Part shown: positions 6,790 to 14,468 of the stretch, piece by piece
How positions within the stretch are numbered: the stretch's first letter is position 1
Layout of the letters: the number at the start of each line of letters is the position of its first letter
Assembly (NCBI GenBank): GCA_030037185.1
Contig: JASHRR010000641.1
Location: 1-15,170 of the forward strand
DNA: 15,170 nt
Direction of reading: 5' to 3'
DNA from: Xanthobacteraceae bacterium
GTDB lineage: Bacteria; Pseudomonadota; Alphaproteobacteria; Rhizobiales; Xanthobacteraceae
The notes under the pieces: generated by a model
The model's database searches: none
Told to the model about the DNA's origin: nothing
Seen by the model: only the letters and a program-made list of their open reading frames with translations
Translations under genes and position numbers: made by a program

Positions 6790-7755
6790 ATGCCGGACGT
6801 GGCACCCGAACAGGCCTTGCTCGGCGACATCGGCGGAACGAACGCACGGTTTGCCGTGCTGACCGGGAACACCCTCGGCCCGATCACCCACCTGCCGGTG
6901 TCTCACCATCGATCCCTGGTCGATGCGATCGGCAGTTTCCTTGGCAGCCGCCAAGATGGCAACACCATCGCCGTCGCGGTTCTTGGCGTGGCGGCTCCGG
7001 TCGAAGGCGGGCGTAGCGTTCTCGTCAACAGCGGATGGGTCGTCGACGTCGACGAACTGCGAGCCGCGTTCGGATTCAAATCGATCAGCGCTGTTAACGA
7101 CTTCGAAGCGCTCGCCTCCGCTTTGCCCTATTTGAGCGGACGCGACGTGAAACTGCTTGCCGCCGGCAAGCCGCTGGTACGAGAGTCGATGGCGGTGATC
7201 GGACCCGGTACCGGATTGGGCATGGCCGGAGTTGTCTACCGGGGGGGCCGGGTGACGATCATCCCTACCGAGGGCGGGCACACCACGTTGCCCGGCACAA
7301 CGCCCCGCCAGGACGCCGTGATTGCGCATCTGCGCGAAAAATTTGGCCATGTCTCGGCCGAACGTGCGCTGTCGGGGCCAGGACTCGAGAACCTCCACGC
7401 GGCCATCGCGGCGATTGACGGCATTGCCGTTTCGAGCAGGACCGCCGCGCAGATTACCTGCGAGGCCAGCGATCGCAGCTGCCCGGTGAGCGTGGCGGCA
7501 GTCGATATGTTTTGTGCCATGCTGGGCACGGTCGCGGGCGATCTTGCACTGATGTTTCGCGCGCGCGGCGGTGTCTTTATTGCGGGCGGCATTGCGCCGC
7601 GCGTCGTTGACCTGCTGGCGCGATCAGAATTCCATGCCCGCTTCGTTGCCAAGGGGCGCTTCCAGCCGTACCTGGAGCGCGTGCCGGTCGCCGTCATCGT
7701 CAACCCCGACGCGACGTTTCTTGGGCTCAAATCGCTTGCCCAAGCTCAATCCTGA
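6790..7755 (+). CDS. glk: Glucokinase
   Basis: A 321-residue glucokinase of the bacterial Glk family (ATP-dependent phosphorylation of glucose to glucose-6-phosphate, cytoplasmic). Length matches the family (about 320). Motifs in order: phosphate loop LLGDIGGTNARFA (10-22), catalytic region SAVNDFEALA with D104 as the likely base, GPGTGLGMAG (138-147), the EGGH motif (161-164) and the adenosine loop FIAGGIAPR (263-271). The start is fixed by an in-frame TGA at 6778-6780, four codons upstream of the ATG at 6790. The ribosome site (CAGG) is weak. It stands alone: no sugar transporter or Entner-Doudoroff gene is adjacent. Confidence 0.95.
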   Translation: MPDVAPEQALLGDIGGTNARFAVLTGNTLGPITHLPVSHHRSLVDAIGSFLGSRQDGNTIAVAVLGVAAPVEGGRSVLVNSGWVVDVDELRAAFGFKSISAVNDFEALASALPYLSGRDVKLLAAGKPLVRESMAVIGPGTGLGMAGVVYRGGRVTIIPTEGGHTTLPGTTPRQDAVIAHLREKFGHVSAERALSGPGLENLHAAIAAIDGIAVSSRTAAQITCEASDRSCPVSVAAVDMFCAMLGTVAGDLALMFRARGGVFIAGGIAPRVVDLLARSEFHARFVAKGRFQPYLERVPVAVIVNPDATFLGLKSLAQAQS

Positions 7756-8135
7756 CAATGACGTGTCGTCACCTTCGCGCCGAGCCTGGTAATCGAAATA
7801 TCGAGTTCAGCCGAGAACTGCGGGCGGGGGTCCTGCCTGGCGCCAAGTTCCCGACCTTGTCAATGAGCGTTCTCGGCGCCCGGCCCACAAGGCTTCGTCA
7901 CCGTTAGGGGTTGGGCAGGCAAGCTATCAGGGATAAGCTGCCGTGCATCCCGGTAGCGCGTGACGGGTCAATCTGGCACCGATCGCCGAACTTGCGGTTG
8001 GAAGGTGAACGTCGTCTCCTTTCAGCCTTGGATCCGTTGATGAGTGACAAGCCCCACCACAACACTATGGCCTCGTGGCTCGGTCCAGCCTATGTTCGTT
8101 GTGATGATCGGCTGAACGAACATTGAAGGATCGGC
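7756..8135. other. 380-bp intergenic stretch between glk and the transglycosylase
   Basis: A 71-codon open frame (7911-8126) has no homology I recognise, no ribosome site and no coding-like composition, so I do not call it. There is no clear glk terminator. The only strong structure is the inverted repeat at the right end, listed separately. Confidence 0.4.
8092..8123. promoter_or_regulatory. 9-bp perfect inverted repeat upstream of the transglycosylase
   Basis: ATGTTCGTT (8092-8100) and AACGAACAT (8115-8123) are exact reverse complements with a 14-nt spacer. The right arm ends 2 nt before the ribosome site (AAGGA, 8126-8130) of the gene at 8136. As DNA it could be an operator; as RNA the hairpin would sit against the ribosome site and could limit translation. 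Confidence 0.5.
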
Positions 8136-8942
8136 ATGCTGTTACGATCGCTCGGCATCGTGTTTTGCACTCTGGTTTTCGCCGCGCCTGCCAGTGCGGC
8201 GAAATGCGGTGGCGACTTCAACGGTTTCCTAACCGCGATGGGGCGCGAAGCCGCGGCCGCCGGCATCTCGCAGTCAGTGGTCAATAGCGCGTTTGCCGGT
8301 CTCACGCCCGACGGCGCGGTGCTTGCGTTCGACCGCCGCCAGCGCGGCACCTTCCGCAAGAGCTTCGAGGAATACGCCGCGACCCGCGTCATCCCGGCTC
8401 GCATCAAACGCGCCAAACAACTGATGCAGCGCCACTCTGCCCTGCTCGCGCGCATCGAGGCCCAGTTCGGCGTGCCGGCGACGCTGCTGATGGCGATCTG
8501 GACGCTCGAAAGCGACAACGGCACCGGCGACATGGGCAAGCTGCCGGTGATCCGCACGCTCGCCACCCTGGCACACGATTGCCGCCGCAGCGAGCTATTC
8601 CAGGCGGAGCTTCTCGCCGCCCTGCAGATCGTCCAGCGCGGCGATCTTCGCCTGGGAGACTTGATCGGCGCCTACGCGGGCGAGATCGGCCAGACCCAGT
8701 TTCTGCCATCCTCATACGTCAAATATGGCGTCGACTATGATGGCAACGGACGCGTTGATCTCCGCCACAGCGTGCCCGACGTACTTGCCTCCACCGCCAA
8801 CCTTCTCAAAACCAACGGCTGGCGCGCCGGTGCCCCGTTCGGCGAGGGCACCGCAAATTTCGAGGTCATGAGCGAGTGGAACCGGTCGGTGATATATCGC
8901 AAAGCCCTGGTTCTGTTTGCTGAGCGGCTTAGCCAACCGTAA
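8136..8942 (+). CDS. Lytic murein transglycosylase, MltB family
   Basis: A 268-residue periplasmic enzyme that cleaves the MurNAc-GlcNAc bond of peptidoglycan to give 1,6-anhydro-muramyl ends. The signal peptide runs to about residue 22 (FAAPASAA-KCGG). The residues before C24 do not form a lipobox, so it is probably soluble rather than a lipoprotein. The family marks are the catalytic glutamate E125 in IWTLESDNG, the GEIGQTQFLPSSY strand (182-194) and the DYDGNGRVDL loop (200-209), which resembles the calcium-binding loop of MltB. Length matches the short family form without the C-terminal peptidoglycan-binding domain. The ATG at 8136 has AAGGA 5 bp upstream. Gene stands alone behind a 9-bp inverted repeat. 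Confidence 0.93.
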   Translation: MLLRSLGIVFCTLVFAAPASAAKCGGDFNGFLTAMGREAAAAGISQSVVNSAFAGLTPDGAVLAFDRRQRGTFRKSFEEYAATRVIPARIKRAKQLMQRHSALLARIEAQFGVPATLLMAIWTLESDNGTGDMGKLPVIRTLATLAHDCRRSELFQAELLAALQIVQRGDLRLGDLIGAYAGEIGQTQFLPSSYVKYGVDYDGNGRVDLRHSVPDVLASTANLLKTNGWRAGAPFGEGTANFEVMSEWNRSVIYRKALVLFAERLSQP

Positions 8943-9488
8943 AGGCGCATGGATTGAGTCCGCGATCGAAGAATCGAGCCTCGGGGGCGAATGCCGGTTG
9001 CCGATAACGGGTCTCAACCAAAGGCAGAGCACGGCGTCAACTGCTGGGCGCCTGTCCGGCGCGAGGAGTGGATCGCGACATCGACCCGGGGCTGGCCGAA
9101 TTGCGCGCAGGGGCTTCGGCTCAGCTGAAAACGCCACAAGTCCGCAGGCCAAGCGCCGGTGCGGTCCGCCCGTTGGATCGGCACCTCTGGCGTTGAGCCA
9201 GGAAAACTCCATGCGGAGCCCATGCGTGGATGGCCGTAGTCCATCTAACCTGATGGGGCGCGCTGCAAGGTTTGCCGGGGCGAACGCCGAACCGCTCCTT
9301 CATTTCCGGTGCCAACCTCACACGCCTGACCTTCGCCTGTCTCGTGGCCGGTCCGATTGAACCCCCGGCAGGGCCTCAGCGATATCGCTCACCGCCGCGA
9401 GAACGCGGAGGGTGAACTCCGTGCCATGCTGGTGCGTTGCGGGAAGGTCATCGTTGGCGGCTCGGGCTCACCAATTCGAGGCGTTTGC
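8943..9488. other. 546-bp gene-free stretch
   Basis: Several frames are open on both strands, but none has a start with a ribosome site, a recognisable motif, or continuity across the stretch. I see no terminator with a T-run after the transglycosylase, no tRNA and no repeat. A TTG at 9357 opens into the next gene's frame, but its 44-residue leader looks non-coding. Confidence 0.35.
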
Positions 9489-9875
9489 ATGTCGAGGCGG
9501 GTTTCGGTTCCGCTTGACGCTGTGTTGCTTGGGTTTGTGGAGCGTGCGGCGGAGCGGGAATCGCGCACGGTGGCGGGTCAGATCCGCCACTTCATTATTG
9601 AGGCGATGAGGGATGCCGGCAGCCCGGCGGCCGGGCTGGAACCGTGGCCTCCACCTTTGGCGGTTGTGAGCCGCGAGCATCTTTCCGACATCAAGGCGCG
9701 TGTGAACGACATGGAGGTCGAGCAGGACAAGCTGGAGGCCGCGGAGCACAACAATCATCTCGGCCTCATGCCGCACGAGGCAGTGCGGCTCCGATATCTT
9801 CGCGACTCGATCAAGAGCCTGCGGAGCCACATTGCGGCGATTGAGCGTTTAACCGACACCAACAACCTGACCTGA
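9489..9875 (+). CDS. Small ribbon-helix-helix-like protein with helical C-terminus
   Basis: A 128-residue protein with no close family recognised. The first 42 residues read like a ribbon-helix-helix DNA-binding unit: a short strand (RRVSVPLD), then two helices (AVLLGFVERAAERESR and TVAGQIRHFIIEAMRDA), as in CopG/Arc-type regulators. A proline-rich linker (EPWPPP, 51-56) leads to a helical tail (62-120) with charged and leucine spacing typical of a coiled coil. I chose the ATG at 9489 because GAGG lies 7 bp upstream and the fold begins there. No toxin-like partner lies next to it; the nearest gene is 167 bp away on the other strand. It may be a regulator, or an antitoxin-like orphan. Confidence 0.65.
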   Translation: MSRRVSVPLDAVLLGFVERAAERESRTVAGQIRHFIIEAMRDAGSPAAGLEPWPPPLAVVSREHLSDIKARVNDMEVEQDKLEAAEHNNHLGLMPHEAVRLRYLRDSIKSLRSHIAAIERLTDTNNLT

Positions 9876-10042
9876 AGCCCGCGCACCCGATGATCTGAAA
9901 CACGCAGCCAGAAGCGATCGATGTTGCTGCCGATACGAGGGGCCGCGCAGCTTGCGGACGCGAATCACTGCGCCAGGCCGCCCTTCCATGGCGGCGGCTC
10001 GCTGCAACGCCGACGGGCAGCGCCGGCTCTGCGGTTCGAGGG

Positions 10043-10276
10043 CTAGCAGCACGGATCCTCGCGTCGTCGCGGCAGGATCGGGCTAAGCGCGCCGCTGAAT
10101 TCGTGTTCCGACGGCGGTTTTGACACATATCTGTTGATGCTGATGGCGACCCAATCCGAACGAAGATCAACGTGCCGCTCGATGTCTTCCAGCTCCTCGA
10201 TCGTGAAGGTCGCCGGTGACGAACCGTTTCGGTAGGTGACCTCAACCGTCCAGCCGTTCAGCTCGCTGTAATTCAT
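10043..10276 (-). CDS. 77-residue hypothetical protein
   Basis: A small, acidic, probably cytoplasmic protein of unknown function. The ATG at 10276 is preceded by AAGGG at 5 bp, and the protein then reads MNYSELNGWTVEVTYRNGSS, with a beta-strand pattern followed by a helix (TIEELEDIERHVDLRSDW) and a further strand (VAISINRY). The last 25 residues look disordered and end in two cysteines. The open frame extends upstream to 10366, but that leader lacks a ribosome site. No signal peptide or membrane segment. It stands alone on the minus strand. Confidence 0.65.
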   Translation of the reverse strand: MNYSELNGWTVEVTYRNGSSPATFTIEELEDIERHVDLRSDWVAISINRYVSKPPSEHEFSGALSPILPRRREDPCC

Positions 10277-10943
10277 GATTTCCCTTTTGCTTCGACGGCC
10301 GATGTGCCGCGATGACTCATCGCCATCGGCCGGGCGTGAGGCGCGGTGGCAAAGCATCGCGCGCATTTGTTGTCGGTCGGAGTGTCGACGAGTTCGACAA
10401 ACAAATTACTTGTCTGGTTGTGGCGGCAACTTCTGCCAAATGGGCGAGTATGGCCGAAACTGCAAAATGGGAACCGGCGGTTCGATCAATCCGGCGGTCG
10501 CCGCGAGCGCCGTGCCTGAGCTCGAGCGTGAATGAAGCATCGCCCCGTCGATAGCGTCGATGCGCGATTCGAGCAAGGCCACACGGCAACTTATTTATCT
10601 GTGCTGCTGTGAGGGAGACACACCAGCCTCGCCGAAGCAGCCGGCGGTTCGCCAAGTAACGATCATCAGGACAAATGCTGTCTCGGCGTGAGATGATCGC
10701 CGGTCGCTGACTGCCGCGGTCGCGCTGGCGCCCAGTTGGTGCTGGCCGAAGCCGCCGGGGCGGCTGCACCGACGGGTTCCGTTCAGCCGTCATCCGCACA
10801 GGCACGCGAGAGGCCGGCCTTCTCCCAGCCCCTTGAGCTGCTGGCCGAGCTTTCCGCTTTCATGCGAGTAAGTCGCACTCCTGCAATTTTCGCAAGGCTG
10901 CCGGTCCGCTACGTCTGCTTTACGGCTTGTTGTTGCCAAGAAT
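10277..10943. other. 667-bp gene-free stretch
   Basis: No supported gene. Near the left end are overlapping inverted repeats: TGTCGA (10383-10388) with TCGACA (10394-10399), and GACAA (10396-10400) with TTGTC (10410-10414). They lie 107-138 bp upstream of the 77-residue gene and could be its operator. Open frames across the rest are GC-rich shadows without ribosome sites. No terminator is obvious for the MFS gene that ends at 10944. Confidence 0.35.
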
Positions 10944-12236
10944 TCATCTGTTGTGGCGTTCGCAATCGGCGCCCTCAAACGGCAAAGCGCGATCGTGCGC
11001 GACATCATCGGGCCGCTCGACCCGATGCAGGTCGGGAAATCGCCACGCCCACAAGCCGACGATCCCAAGCACCGCCGCCCCACCCAGCACGGCGGAGCCG
11101 ACGGGCCCGAACCAGGCCGCGGTTACACCGGATTCGAACGTGCCGAGCTGCCCGGCGCAGTTCACAAACAGCGTATTGATCGCGAAGACGCGGCCGCGCA
11201 TGCCGTCGGGGGTGGCGAATTGGATCAACGACTGACGGATGACGGTGCTCAGCATGTCAGCTGCTCCGATCAGGAACAGCAGCGCAATCGCGAGCCTCCA
11301 GTGCTCGGATAATCCGAACGCGATGGTAGCGCAGCCATACGCTGCCACCGCTCCCAACATGATCCGGCCGCTGGCACGGGTGAGCGGCAGGCGCGCCAGG
11401 ATCATCGCCACGATGACTGCACCGGCAGCCGGTGCGCCGCGCAGAGCGCCGAATCCCCACGAACTGACATCGAAGATATCGCGCGCGAAGATGGGCAACA
11501 GCGCCGTGACTCCGCCAAACAGTGTCGCCGCCAGGTCAAGCGACATTGCGCCCAGCAGGACCGGCCGCGCCCAAACGAAACGAAGGCCCGCGATCAGCGT
11601 CATCCAGGTAACTTTCGGGCGTTCGGCCGTTGTTGGCTCGATCGGCAGGAGCAGGCTTGCGCTAACGGCAACGGCGATCAGGAACGCACAAACTCCAAAA
11701 GCCGGGCCGGGGCCGAAGGCATAGAGGCCGCCACCCAGAATGGGACCGATCAGCTGAGACATCTTGCCGGCCGATGCATGCGCGGACACGGCCCGCATCA
11801 GCAATGTGCGCGGCACCGTGGTGGCGAGCAGCGATTGGAGCGTCGGGCCTTCGAACGTCCGGGCAAGCGCATTGACAAGCAGCAGGGCAAAAACCAGCGG
11901 AACGGAGCGGTCGAAAAGGATTGCTAGCGCGAGGAGTCCGAGGGAAACGCTCACCTGCGCCACATAGCAGCAGGTCAGGACCAGGCGGCGGCTGTAGTGG
12001 TCCACCACCTGCCCGGCGAACAGCGTGGCGCACAAGGGCGGAACGAATTGCACGAGCCCGATCAACCCCAAAGCCAGCGCACTGCCGGTCATATCGTAGA
12101 CCATCCAGCCGACCGCGGCAGCTTGCATCTGATTGGCGGTATTGGCAGCGGCCCGCGTCGTGAACAGGAGTCGAAAGGAGCGATGGCGAAACAGTGAGTC
12201 CTTGGATTTAATCGACACCGGAGGCTTGCTCGACAC
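10944..12236 (-). CDS. MFS transporter, EntS/MFS_3-like exporter
   Basis: A 430-residue inner-membrane protein with about 12 hydrophobic helices, of the major facilitator subgroup that includes EntS-type exporters. The loop-2/3 signature is present as AGQVVDHYSRRLVL (74-87). The later cytoplasmic motif PDGMRGRVFAINTLF is characteristic of the subgroup. The N-terminus starts FRHRSFRLLFTTRAAANTANQMQ, typical of the first helix. The last 30 residues are charged and disordered. The start is GTG at 12236, with only a weak ribosome site; no better in-frame start precedes the first helix. The substrate is unknown: such proteins export siderophores, macrolides or other small molecules, and no biosynthetic genes lie nearby. 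Confidence 0.9.
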   Translation of the reverse strand: MSSKPPVSIKSKDSLFRHRSFRLLFTTRAAANTANQMQAAAVGWMVYDMTGSALALGLIGLVQFVPPLCATLFAGQVVDHYSRRLVLTCCYVAQVSVSLGLLALAILFDRSVPLVFALLLVNALARTFEGPTLQSLLATTVPRTLLMRAVSAHASAGKMSQLIGPILGGGLYAFGPGPAFGVCAFLIAVAVSASLLLPIEPTTAERPKVTWMTLIAGLRFVWARPVLLGAMSLDLAATLFGGVTALLPIFARDIFDVSSWGFGALRGAPAAGAVIVAMILARLPLTRASGRIMLGAVAAYGCATIAFGLSEHWRLAIALLFLIGAADMLSTVIRQSLIQFATPDGMRGRVFAINTLFVNCAGQLGTFESGVTAAWFGPVGSAVLGGAAVLGIVGLWAWRFPDLHRVERPDDVAHDRALPFEGADCERHNR

Positions 12237-12669
12237 GTCGTGTGGCCCCGTCTGCTTTCACGGGTGAGTTTCGCAGGATAAACGGACGTGGCGCGGAGGC
12301 GAAGAAACGACGCGAATGACCATTTGTTATGATCCGGCCGTGCGTTGCAAGAGGTTTTCATCGATCTGTCGGCTTGCGGTCGGCATCAGTGTGCAGCATG
12401 TTGTGCTCTGCACCATCATCGATATCAGCAGGCCGGCGTCCGATTGCGGTCACGTTCGCGCCGGCAACACCCTCCATTTCGTTTCATCCCCTCGCAGCAG
12501 CGGGGAAACGGCACCGCTCTCCTGATCGGCGCAATTCCTTGTTGGTGCCGTGAGGCCCTCCCTTCGTCCCGGCCTGCACGTTTGTGAAGGGCATCGCGCG
12601 GCGGAACAATCAAGGCTGGCCGACCCGGTTTGCCTTTGCTCCAGCGCCAGCGTCTGCAGGCGGTCGCGG
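12237..12669. other. 433-bp stretch upstream of the MFS gene, no gene seen
   Basis: This should contain the MFS promoter. Short open frames overlap on both strands but lack ribosome sites and motifs. No strong palindrome was found. Together with the transposase remnant to its right, it makes a 1-kb region without an intact gene. Confidence 0.35.
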
Positions 12670-12960
12670 GCACGGTGCCGCCAGATTGGCAAAGACGACG
12701 TTGCGCTACGTGTTGAGAACCGACCGATCCGGGCGAGCTTATTTGCGCGCGGGATCGCCTGTTGGGGGGCAGCCGCTTGCTGGCGGCTTCGATCGACGGC
12801 TTGAGCCGGTGCCGCCAACTGTGAGGCCGGATCAGCGAGGCCGCCGGACGAACCGGACGCGCAGGTAGCGATTGGGGTGCGTCGATTTCTTGCTGATGTC
12901 TGCGGTCGAGATCTGCAGCAGTTCAAGCTAGGCGGCAGCGCCAGGGCCCAGAACGCTTGG
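12670..12960 (-). pseudogene. Eroded IS110-type transposase C-terminal fragment
   Basis: Read on the minus strand, three hallmarks of IS110-family (DEDD) transposase C-termini appear in the right order and at about the right spacing, but in different frames. First is AA*LELL, with TAG (12930-12928) where the family has tryptophan (AAWLGL). Then, in the same frame, come DISKK and NRYLR (12873-12859), like the usual ISK.GNRYLR. After a frame change comes ANKLARI (NKLARI at 12743-12726), like the family's ALANKLARIAW. After another change comes SVLNT. NRYLR to NKLARI is about 43 codons, close to intact proteins. The N-terminal catalytic domain is not recognisable and no insertion ends were found. 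Confidence 0.5.
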
Positions 12961-13149
12961 CATGGACTTGGCGAAGGTTTGGTGCGCAGAAAGCCTCGCT
13001 GGCCAACCGCAATCCCACGCTCCGCCGGAGGGGCTCGAATCTGATCGGGCTGCCGGAGGAGCGCACCCGGTGCGGCGTCGTAAGGCGGCGCACCAGCACC
13101 GCCGCATCCATTCCATTGGTCAGGTTGGCATGGTCCGCTGTTGCTGAGA

Positions 13150-13183
13150 CGGCGAGCTGACCTCATCAATTCGTCAGTCGCCG
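13150..13183 (-). terminator. Stem-loop downstream of dps
   Basis: On the plus strand CGGCGA-G-CTGAC (13150-13161) pairs with GTCAG-TCGCCG (13173-13183): 11 base pairs with one bulged G and an 11-nt loop. It starts 60 nt beyond the dps stop codon. No T-run follows, so it may stabilise the mRNA end or act with Rho rather than as a classic terminator. Confidence 0.45.
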
Positions 13184-13243
13184 GGGTCGGGCGTTGGTAT
13201 CGAGCTTGCTGTTATGGCGGCTGAGTGAATGGCTGCTCCCTCC

Positions 13244-13762
13244 TCAGGGCTCGGCCCGCCGCGTGGCCTCGAACAGGAACCATGTGCGCCGCTCGGCTTC
13301 ATCGAGCCAGACTTCCAACAGGCTTGCGGTGGCAACATCGTCGTGCTCCTCGCAAAGGCCATGCGTCTCGCGCAGGTGTGCCGCCAGCTGTTTGTTGTCG
13401 TCGCGCAGTTCGGCGAGCATATCCATCGGCGTAACAAAGTCCGCATCGTTGTCCCCGACGCGTTGCAGGCGGCCGATATGGCTGATCGAGCGCAAGGTCG
13501 TGCCGCCGATCTTGCGAACACGTTCGGCGATCGCGTCGGTGGTGGCGAAGATCTGGTCGCCTTGCTCATCCAGAAGAAGATGATAGTCGCGAAAATGCGG
13601 ACCGGACATGTGCCAATGAAAGTTCTTCGTCTTCACATACAGAGCGAACATGTCGGCGAGCAGGATATTCAGCGCGCCCGAAAGATCCCGCACGGCGTTC
13701 GGGTTCAGGTCAGTTGGCGTGTGCAGCGCAGCAGGCCGTGCTTTGGCTTCTCGAACGTTCAT
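13244..13762 (-). CDS. dps: Dps, DNA-binding ferritin-like protein from starved cells
   Basis: A 172-residue Dps. The family forms a 12-subunit cage that oxidises and stores iron using hydrogen peroxide and shields DNA in stress. The inter-subunit ferroxidase residues are all present at family spacing: H49, H61 and D65 on one side (FHWHMSG...YHLLLDEQ), D76 and E80 on the other (TTDAIAERVRKIGG). The helical bundle and the length are normal. The N-terminal extension (about 20 residues, MNVREAKARPAALHTP) has three basic residues that may contact DNA. Ribosome site AGGAG lies 7 bp before the ATG at 13762. A sigma-EcfG-like promoter lies about 170 bp upstream. Confidence 0.96.
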   Translation of the reverse strand: MNVREAKARPAALHTPTDLNPNAVRDLSGALNILLADMFALYVKTKNFHWHMSGPHFRDYHLLLDEQGDQIFATTDAIAERVRKIGGTTLRSISHIGRLQRVGDNDADFVTPMDMLAELRDDNKQLAAHLRETHGLCEEHDDVATASLLEVWLDEAERRTWFLFEATRRAEP

Positions 13763-13929
13763 TTTTTATCTCCTTCGTTGTTGTTGATCCATCAGGCATC
13801 GGTGCGCAGTTGAGCTGCTGCAGGATGTGGCAAGCGATGGCTCCCGAGCTCCAATCGCGACGGCTCGTCGAAGAGGTGGGCGCTCATGTGACTTGCGTTC
13901 CATCTGAAATCGGTCGCTTTTTCCAAAGC

Positions 13930-13954
13930 AACTACGTACCTTGGCTGAGGTTCC
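13930..13954 (-). promoter_or_regulatory. Candidate sigma-EcfG (general stress) promoter for dps
   Basis: On the minus strand GGAAC (13954-13950) is followed by 16 bases and AGTT, one base away from the alphaproteobacterial general stress pattern GGAAC-N16/17-CGTT. It points towards dps, leaving a leader of roughly 160 nt. Dps is a known member of this stress regulon in related bacteria (established knowledge); the assignment here is inference from the pattern alone. Confidence 0.45.
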
Positions 13955-14103
13955 AGACCACAGAGCGTTTGCACGGTTGATCCTCAGTCGATACCAGGGA
14001 GCAATACCTTTTCCGATCAATGGCTATTGACTTGACGGCTGCGCTGGCCTGCGCCGTTGCGTTGCATTCCGAGGTGCTTCGGACAGCGATTTGAGAGGTT
14101 TAT

Positions 14104-14277
14104 ATGCACCTTTTCGGACAACGACGCCATCGGCCGAAGCTCCGGCCTCCGTGGCCACCCCTGCGGAGCGCGGGCGTTCTGGTTGATGATCGTTCCTCGA
14201 TGATGCTCGGAGCCGGCATCGCACTGCGTTCAGTTTTCGACACCATTAGTTTGGAGACGACCGCTTTGGCCGCTTAA
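14104..14277 (+). CDS. Possible 57-residue small protein
   Basis: A short frame with a good ribosome site: AGAGG (14094-14098), 5 bp before ATG. The first 22 residues are basic and proline-rich (MHLFGQRRHRPKLRPPWPP), followed by a more ordered part with GVLVDDRSSMMLGAGIALRS and FDTISLETTALAA. No signal peptide, no cysteines. I do not recognise a family. It lies 341 bp upstream of dps on the opposite strand. The start signal is the main support; codon use is compatible with its neighbours. Confidence 0.4.
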   Translation: MHLFGQRRHRPKLRPPWPPLRSAGVLVDDRSSMMLGAGIALRSVFDTISLETTALAA

Positions 14278-14352
14278 CCAGCGGGGCCAGGCCGGTCACC
14301 CCATCCAGAGCTTTTGCCGCCTGCAGCGCCAGACATTCAGCGAATTTGTTAG

Positions 14353-14368
14353 TTGTGCCATGTCACAA
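14353..14368. promoter_or_regulatory. 16-bp palindrome upstream of the phosphatase-like gene
   Basis: TTGTGCCATGTCACAA reads as TTGTG-n-CATG-n-CACAA, a palindrome broken by one mismatched pair, with centre CATG. It lies about 100 bp upstream of the gene at 14469, in a position suited to an operator for a dimeric regulator. The regulator is not identifiable. Confidence 0.4.
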
Positions 14369-14468
14369 TGGCGTCATCCCACCGCAACATCAAGCAGTTC
14401 CAATACTCTCGTAGGGGATGCCCTATATCAATTATTTTCCGGCAGACTTGAACAAATAGGAGAGAAAA

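Noticed and set aside
6466..7398. 310-codon minus-strand frame overlapping glk
   Set aside because: Antisense to a textbook glucokinase; no recognisable domain.
7911..8126. 71-codon plus-strand frame before the transglycosylase
   Set aside because: No ribosome site, no family resemblance, and it runs through the inverted repeat at 8092-8123.
8136..8942. Transglycosylase as an outer-membrane lipoprotein
   Set aside because: The cysteine near the signal cleavage site (C24) is preceded by AAK, which does not fit a lipobox.
12450..13169. 239-codon minus-strand frame as an intact gene
   Set aside because: The translation is low-complexity and only one short stretch (ANKLARI) looks like a protein family, with adjoining family motifs in another frame. 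It is better read as part of a decayed transposase.
13714..13980. 88-codon plus-strand frame overlapping the dps start
   Set aside because: It overlaps the dps coding start and control region and lacks a ribosome site.
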